NCBI GenBank assembly: GCA_013329855.1
Contig: DUJI01000012.1
Coordinates: 1 to 9,980, forward strand
Source: Thermoplasmata archaeon
GTDB lineage: Archaea; Thermoplasmatota; Thermoplasmata; RBG-16-68-12
Length of the DNA: 9,980 nucleotides
Direction of reading: 5' to 3'
The notes under the pieces: generated by a model
Databases searched by the model: none
Told to the model about the DNA's origin: nothing
The model's input: only the letters and a program-made list of their open reading frames with translations
Program-made: the position numbers and the translations under genes
Shown here: one piece after another, positions 6,720 to 9,980 of the stretch
Layout of the letters: each line of letters opens with the position of its first letter
Position numbering within the stretch: position 1 is the first letter of the stretch

Positions 6720-8416
6720 TGAATCTCGATCCGGAAACGGTCCGAGGCGCGCCTAATGATAGGCCGCCACAAAAGCTTGTTCATGGCGAGCACGACGAGC
6801 ACGAGGGCCAGGACGGAGAGGAGGAGCAGGCGTCCGTGGTCCCCGGGGGTGTACGTGGCGTACGCGATGAGGTAGCCGATGCCCGCGCCCACCTGGTACA
6901 CGTGGCCCGCGTAGGAGATGTACTCCGCGACGATGAGCGCGTTCCAACCCGCGCCCCAGGCCGTGATGCTCCCCGTGAGCAGGGAGGGCGTCATCGCGGG
7001 GAGCAGGACCCGCTTCCAGTAGGTCCAGCCGCGAAGGCCGAAGACCTTCGCCGCCTCGCGCATGTCCCCGGGCAGGCTCCGCATCCCCGCGATCAGGTTG
7101 AACAGGAGGTACCACTGCATGGCGAAGAGGGAGACCAGGAAGGCGGCCAGCTCGGCCTCCAGCCCGAACGCTCCGACGGCGAGCACGGAGAAGGCGATGA
7201 TCAGAGGGAACAGGGCCGTCGCGGGGATGGAGGCGACCACCTCGAGGACCGGCGTGATGAGCCGCGACGCCCGCTCGTTGTGGGCCACCCACGCGGCCAC
7301 CGGGACGGTCCAGCCGAGGGCCACGAGGTAGGCCAGGACGAGTCGTCCCAGGGAGGCCAGCACGGCGACCGGGATCTCGGACGCCAGGGAGGGGAGCGGG
7401 GACAGAAAGATCGCCGCGATCCCCACCACGCCCGTCACGACCACGGAGGCGAGGATGACTAGGAACATGCTCAGGTCCAGCCACCGGACCGACCGGATGA
7501 CCCGCGGGTGGGAGACGTAGAACCGGTCCAGGGGCGTCGCCGCGCGGTTCCATCCATGGGCCAGGGGAGCGAGGCGCGCCGCGATCCAGCGGCGGATGCG
7601 GGGGAACCGAGGCAGCCAGCGCAACCGCTCGTAGCCCCACGGCATCCGGCTCACGGGGCCGCCCGCGGTCTGTTCCATGCGGAAGCGCTCAGACCACACG
7701 CTCAGGGGCCGCCAGAGGAACGTATCCAGGAGGAGCACCACGATGGCCAGGACGCCGATGCCCACGACGATGGAGGCCAGATCCCCCCGCTGCCCCGCAT
7801 CGTAGATGAACGAGCCCAGGCCCGGGCGCTCCCGCGTGAACGCTCCCGTGGTGATCGCCTCGCTCGCGACCAGGTAGAACCAGCCCACGGTCCACGAGAG
7901 CATGGAGTTGTACACGAGCTTCGGGATCGTCGCGGGGAAGAACAGGCGCCGGAACCGCAGCCAGTCGCGGACCCCGAAGACCGTGGCCGCCTCCCGGAGG
8001 TCCGCGGGCAGGGTCGTCAGGGCCTCGTAGACCCCGAACGCCATGTTCCAGGACATGCTCGTGAAGATGAGGAAGATGACCGCGAACTCCACGCCGATGA
8101 CATTTCCATTGAACGAATAGACGAAGAAGAGGAGGGCGGGCGGGAAGAACGCGAGAATGGGGACCGATTGGAGGATGTCCAGGATGGGGATCAGGAACTC
8201 CCCCGCCCGCTTGTTCGTCGCGGCCGCGGTGCCGTAGGCGATCGCGAAGACGAGAGAGAGGAGGAAGGCCAGGGTCATCCGGACCGTGGAGAAGAAGGCG
8301 ATGAGCGCGAGGTAGCCGGCCGTGAAGGCCGCACTCGGAACGAGGACTGCGGCGACGACGGCCAACGCGATGAGCGCGACCGCGAGCGCGCGCAGCTCCT
8401 TCCGGCCGACGGCCAT
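6716..8416 (-). CDS. ABC transporter permease with two fused permease domains (duplicated anion-transport type)
   Basis: Membrane component of an ABC importer, 566 residues, made of two binding-protein-dependent permease domains in one chain (the usual single-domain subunit is ~250-280). Domain 1 covers roughly 35-245 and domain 2 roughly 315-562; each has several hydrophobic helices and one EAA loop contacting the ATPase: REAATVFG with FFPATIP (from E142) and REAAKVFG with LLPAMTP (from E454). Both halves end alike (LWRP...S.RFR.E at ~234-248 and ~549-563), an internal duplication visible by eye. They are joined by a Trp/Arg-rich, probably cytoplasmic linker (~249-311). The first helix at 10-30 could be an extra helix or signal anchor. 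ATG 8416 lies ~26 bp from a TATA box, has no Shine-Dalgarno, and is the first gene of the ABC module. It resembles the 'duplicated permease component' of archaeal anion transport systems; no substrate-binding protein is adjacent in this window. Confidence 0.9.
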   Translation of the reverse strand: MAVGRKELRALAVALIALAVVAAVLVPSAAFTAGYLALIAFFSTVRMTLAFLLSLVFAIAYGTAAATNKRAGEFLIPILDILQSVPILAFFPPALLFFVYSFNGNVIGVEFAVIFLIFTSMSWNMAFGVYEALTTLPADLREAATVFGVRDWLRFRRLFFPATIPKLVYNSMLSWTVGWFYLVASEAITTGAFTRERPGLGSFIYDAGQRGDLASIVVGIGVLAIVVLLLDTFLWRPLSVWSERFRMEQTAGGPVSRMPWGYERLRWLPRFPRIRRWIAARLAPLAHGWNRAATPLDRFYVSHPRVIRSVRWLDLSMFLVILASVVVTGVVGIAAIFLSPLPSLASEIPVAVLASLGRLVLAYLVALGWTVPVAAWVAHNERASRLITPVLEVVASIPATALFPLIIAFSVLAVGAFGLEAELAAFLVSLFAMQWYLLFNLIAGMRSLPGDMREAAKVFGLRGWTYWKRVLLPAMTPSLLTGSITAWGAGWNALIVAEYISYAGHVYQVGAGIGYLIAYATYTPGDHGRLLLLSVLALVLVVLAMNKLLWRPIIRRASDRFRIEIQ

Positions 8417-8439
8417 CCGGCCCGGCAGGTTTCAGGCGC

Positions 8440-8445
8440 TATATA
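8440..8445 (-). promoter_or_regulatory. TATA box of the ABC module (leaderless mRNA predicted)
   Basis: TATATA, the one A/T-rich spot in the 46-bp argF-permease gap, reads on the minus strand as AAGTCGTATATAGCG. Its centre is about 26 bp from the A of the permease ATG at 8416, the usual archaeal TATA-to-start-site distance, so the transcript would begin at or next to the start codon. The lack of a Shine-Dalgarno before that ATG agrees. Confidence 0.6.
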
Positions 8446-8462
8446 CGACTTGCCGCGGCGGC

Positions 8463-9392
8463 TCACTCCCGCCCGAGCAGACGGACCAGGACGGCCTTCT
8501 GGGCGTGGAGGCGGTTCTCCGCCTCGTCGAACACGATGCTCTGGGGGCCGTCGACGACCTGGTCCGTGATCTCGAGCCCGCGGTGCGCGGGAAGGCAGTG
8601 CATGACGACGGCCTCGTCCTTGGCCGCCTCGAGGAGCTTCCCGGTGATCTGGAAGGGCAGGAAGATGCGCTCCCGTTCCTCCCTCTCCTTCTCCATGCCC
8701 ATGGAGACCCAGACGTCCGTGTAGACGACGTCGGCCTTCCGCACCGCCTCGACCGGATCGTGGACGACCTCGATGCTGCACTCCGTGACCATGGAGATGG
8801 GGCGGGCCTCGGAGAGGAGCCGGGGGTCTTGCTCATAGCCTTTGGGCACCCCCGCGAGCATGTGCATCCCGACCTCCGCGCACCCCAGGAGGAGGCTGTT
8901 GCACACGTTGTTTCCGTCGCCCACGTAGGCCAGCGTGAGCCCCTTGAGCGTACCCCTGTGCTCCTGGATCGTGAGGAGGTCCGTGATGATCTGGCAGGGA
9001 TGCTCCCGGTCGTCCAGGCCGTTGATCACGGGCACCGTGGCGTGCCTCGCAAGCTCGCGCACGGTCTCGTTCTTGTAGGCGCGGTACAGGATGCCGTCCA
9101 CGTAGCGGCTCAGGACGCGGGCCGTGTCCGCGATGGTCTCGCCGCGGCCGATCTGCAGATCGTTGGGCGAGAGGAAGAGGGCGTGGCCGCCCAGCTGGGT
9201 CATCCCGACCTCGAACGACACGCGGGTGCGGGTGGAGGACTTCTCGAAGATCATGGCTAGGCTCTTCCCGCGCAGGGGCTCGTAGGGTTCCCCGGCCTTC
9301 GTGCGGTTCTTGATACTCGCGGCGAGTTCCAGGATCCCGATGAGGTCCTTCTCCACGTCGAGCATGGAGAGGAGGTCGCGCTTGCCGGGCAT
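8463..9392 (-). CDS. argF: Ornithine carbamoyltransferase
   Basis: Cytoplasmic arginine-pathway enzyme joining ornithine and carbamoyl phosphate to give citrulline and phosphate; 309 residues, the usual length. Carbamoyl-phosphate-binding motif S-T-R-T-R is at 53-57 (FEKSSTRTRVSFE), with the HPCQ motif at 131-134 and LTLAYVGDGNNVCNSLL opening the ornithine domain. The ornithine-contacting DVWVSMG is at 226-232 and the catalytic HCLPAHRG at 265-272. DVWVSMG and HCLPAHRG favour ornithine over aspartate carbamoyltransferase. The start at 9392 matches the family N-terminus; the bases before it (CGACCGACC) show no Shine-Dalgarno, so the mRNA may be leaderless, although no good TATA box stands at the right distance (a weak CAAGTAGA lies ~9413-9420). 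The stop is 46 bp before the permease ATG, so read-through into the ABC genes is possible despite their own promoter. No other arg gene is in the window. Confidence 0.96.
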   Translation of the reverse strand: MPGKRDLLSMLDVEKDLIGILELAASIKNRTKAGEPYEPLRGKSLAMIFEKSSTRTRVSFEVGMTQLGGHALFLSPNDLQIGRGETIADTARVLSRYVDGILYRAYKNETVRELARHATVPVINGLDDREHPCQIITDLLTIQEHRGTLKGLTLAYVGDGNNVCNSLLLGCAEVGMHMLAGVPKGYEQDPRLLSEARPISMVTECSIEVVHDPVEAVRKADVVYTDVWVSMGMEKEREERERIFLPFQITGKLLEAAKDEAVVMHCLPAHRGLEITDQVVDGPQSIVFDEAENRLHAQKAVLVRLLGRE

Positions 9393-9459
9393 GGTCGGTC
9401 GATTCGTCGCGGTCTACTTGACGTTTGCGTATGGAGGCTCGGCCGCGCAGGGAGAGGTC

Positions 9460-9465
9460 AAATAA
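9460..9465 (+). promoter_or_regulatory. TATA-like box for the small membrane-protein gene
   Basis: AAATAA within GGTCAAATAAGG is centred about 25-26 bp upstream of the GTG at 9487, the spacing expected for a leaderless archaeal transcript. It lies in the 94-bp divergent region shared with argF. Read on the minus strand it is TTATTT, which would give argF a leader of about 45 nt, so dual use is possible but unproven. Confidence 0.45.
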
Positions 9466-9486
9466 GGTGCCGCGGATGGAGGGACC

Positions 9487-9753
9487 GTGGCGCCGCCGGG
9501 GAGCACGTACGCGGACCGTCAGCGAGCCGCGGGCGAGGAAGCGCAGCGGAAGACGACCCTGAGCCTGCGGGTCGGCGGCCTCGGCGTGGCCGTCCTCTTC
9601 CTCAGCGGACTCGGTGCGTGGCTCGTGACCGAGTTCATCCTCGCGTTCCTCGTCACGATGGTCGTCGGCGTCCTCCTGATCCTCTGGGCGTTCCTCCTCG
9701 TCCGCTCCTCGGTCGCCAGTTTCAAGAGGCAGGACCGGACCAAAGTCCTATAA
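9487..9753 (+). CDS. Small two-helix membrane protein, function unknown
   Basis: An 88-residue protein that I do not recognise. The N-terminus (1-26) is hydrophilic and charged (ADRQRAAGEEAQRK). Two hydrophobic helices follow at about 27-48 and 50-72, separated by a single short turn with a Glu (VTEF). The tail is basic (FKRQDRTKV). This predicts an integral membrane hairpin with both ends on the same, probably cytoplasmic, side. The start is GTG 9487: an in-frame TAA at 9463-9465 excludes a longer protein and no other start lies between. A GGAGG (9478-9482) is present but only 4 nt from the GTG, and a TATA-like box sits at leaderless spacing. Codon use is GC-rich like its neighbours. Divergent from argF; the stop TAA overlaps the TATA box of the downstream tRNA gene. 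Probably real, given a coherent two-helix layout and a positioned promoter. Confidence 0.65.
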   Translation: MAPPGSTYADRQRAAGEEAQRKTTLSLRVGGLGVAVLFLSGLGAWLVTEFILAFLVTMVVGVLLILWAFLLVRSSVASFKRQDRTKVL

Positions 9754-9754
9754 A
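9749..9754 (+). promoter_or_regulatory. TATA box of tRNA-His, overlapping the upstream stop codon
   Basis: TATAAA, a near-consensus archaeal TATA core, includes the TAA stop (9751-9753) of the small membrane-protein gene. Its centre is 27-28 bp from the first base of the tRNA (G-1 at 9779), so the predicted transcription start is within a few bases of the mature 5' end. Confidence 0.6.
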
Positions 9755-9778
9755 GGCCCCGCCGTATCGGCCGCGCGC

Positions 9779-9853
9779 GGCCGGGATGGGCCAGCTTGGA
9801 TATGCTCGGGGACTGTGGATCCCCGGACTCGGGTTCAAATCCCGATCCCGGCC
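9779..9853 (+). tRNA. tRNA-His, anticodon GTG
   Basis: A full cloverleaf can be drawn. Acceptor GCCGGGA (9780-9786) pairs with TCCCGGC (9846-9852). The D arm (9789-9806) has G18G19 and one weak/mismatched pair (C13-T22). The anticodon stem GGGGA/TCCCC (9808-9812/9820-9824) holds loop CTGTGGA with anticodon GTG at 9815-9817. The variable loop is GGAC. The T stem TCGGG/CCCGA (9829-9833/9841-9845) encloses TTCAAAT. The histidine identity element is encoded: G-1 at 9779 opposite discriminator C73 at 9853. No intron is seen and the 3' CCA is not encoded. A TATA box lies about 27 bp upstream. Confidence 0.95.
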
Positions 9854-9883
9854 CTCGCCTCGGTTGCCGCCCGTCTCCGCATG

Positions 9884-9891
9884 TTTTAATA
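9884..9891 (+). promoter_or_regulatory. TTTTAATA: TATA-like element or T-run after tRNA-His
   Basis: The only A/T-rich stretch in the 127 bp after the tRNA. As a TATA box it would start a transcript near 9914, at the base of the hairpins described next. Equally, TTTT (9884-9887) about 30 nt beyond the tRNA could be its termination T-run. The sequence does not decide between these. Confidence 0.35.
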
Positions 9892-9918
9892 CGCCCTCTC
9901 GGATGGGAGCGCCAACCT

Positions 9919-9970
9919 CCGCGGGGCGATGAGAAAGCCCCGCGGGCGCCGCGTTTCCCCCGGGAGGGGG
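9919..9970 (+). other. Two GC-rich hairpins at the right edge
   Basis: A perfect 9-bp stem CCGCGGGGC (9919-9927) / GCCCCGCGG (9937-9945) with loop GATGAGAAA is followed by a 5-bp C/G stem (9957-9961 / 9966-9970) capped by GGGA, a GNRA-type tetraloop. They lie just after the predicted start from the 9884-9891 element. An ATG inside the first loop (9929) opens only a 16-codon frame ending at TGA 9977-9979. A leader structure or small structured RNA continuing past the window is possible; GC-rich chance pairing is not excluded. Confidence 0.3.
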
Positions 9971-9980
9971 CTGCGATGAT

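Noticed and set aside
7508..8569. 353-residue plus-strand frame opposite the permease, and a 312-residue one at 8322-9260
   Set aside because: Arg/Gly/Glu/His-rich shadow translations that cross the permease-argF boundary; the minus strand encodes recognised proteins with intact motifs.
8463..9392. Aspartate carbamoyltransferase instead of ornithine carbamoyltransferase
   Set aside because: DVWVSMG and HCLPAHRG are ornithine-enzyme signatures.
9926..9980. Box C/D guide RNA suggested by two GCGATGA stretches
   Set aside because: The motifs miss the box C consensus and no CTGA (box D) lies between or after them in the visible sequence.
1..9980. CRISPR array, insertion sequence, attachment site or prophage
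   Set aside because: No spaced direct repeats, transposase or integrase motifs; base composition and gene style are even across the window.

Overview
This is a GC-rich (roughly two-thirds G+C) archaeal chromosomal segment. The left half carries archaeal/eukaryotic-type ribosomal proteins (L32e, L19e, archaeal forms of L18, S5, L30 and L15) and an archaeal SecY. TATA-like boxes sit about 25 nt before start codons, and the tRNA-His carries an encoded G-1 with C73. The long N-terminal extension of L32e and the high GC suggest a euryarchaeal-side lineage, possibly a high-GC member of Thermoplasmatota. That placement is an inference and would need a ribosomal-protein phylogeny.

Left half, plus strand (1-5409): the distal spc-type ribosomal operon, in the usual archaeal order L6 (3' part only) - L32e - L19e - L18 - S5 - L30 - L15 - SecY. 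Five of the seven junctions overlap (ATGA, TGATG or 11 nt) and the other two are 2-3 nt gaps, so the block looks like one translationally coupled transcript. L32e has a SAP-like N-terminal domain plus a charged linker, and S5 has an acidic low-complexity C-terminal tail.

Centre and right, minus strand (9392 down to 5420): argF (ornithine carbamoyltransferase), then a three-gene ABC module. The module consists of a duplicated (fused, two-domain) permease, a TauB/SsuB-type ATPase overlapping it by 4 nt, and a stand-alone 'AAA-associated' winged-helix-like protein that in many relatives is the C-terminal part of the ATPase. No substrate-binding protein is present in the window. The module has its own TATA box placed for a leaderless mRNA and runs head-on into secY with only 10 bp between the stop codons.

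Right edge, plus strand (9487-9980): a GTG-started 88-residue two-helix membrane protein divergent from argF; a tRNA-His(GTG) whose predicted TATA box overlaps that gene's stop codon; and a short GC-rich tail with two perfect hairpins downstream of another TATA-like/T-rich element.

How the pieces relate: the ribosomal/SecY block makes ribosome components and the membrane translocon. ArgF makes citrulline from ornithine and carbamoyl phosphate. The ABC module is most like archaeal anion (nitrate/sulfonate/bicarbonate/taurine-like) importers, but its substrate cannot be read from the sequence. No CRISPR array, insertion sequence or phage gene was seen.
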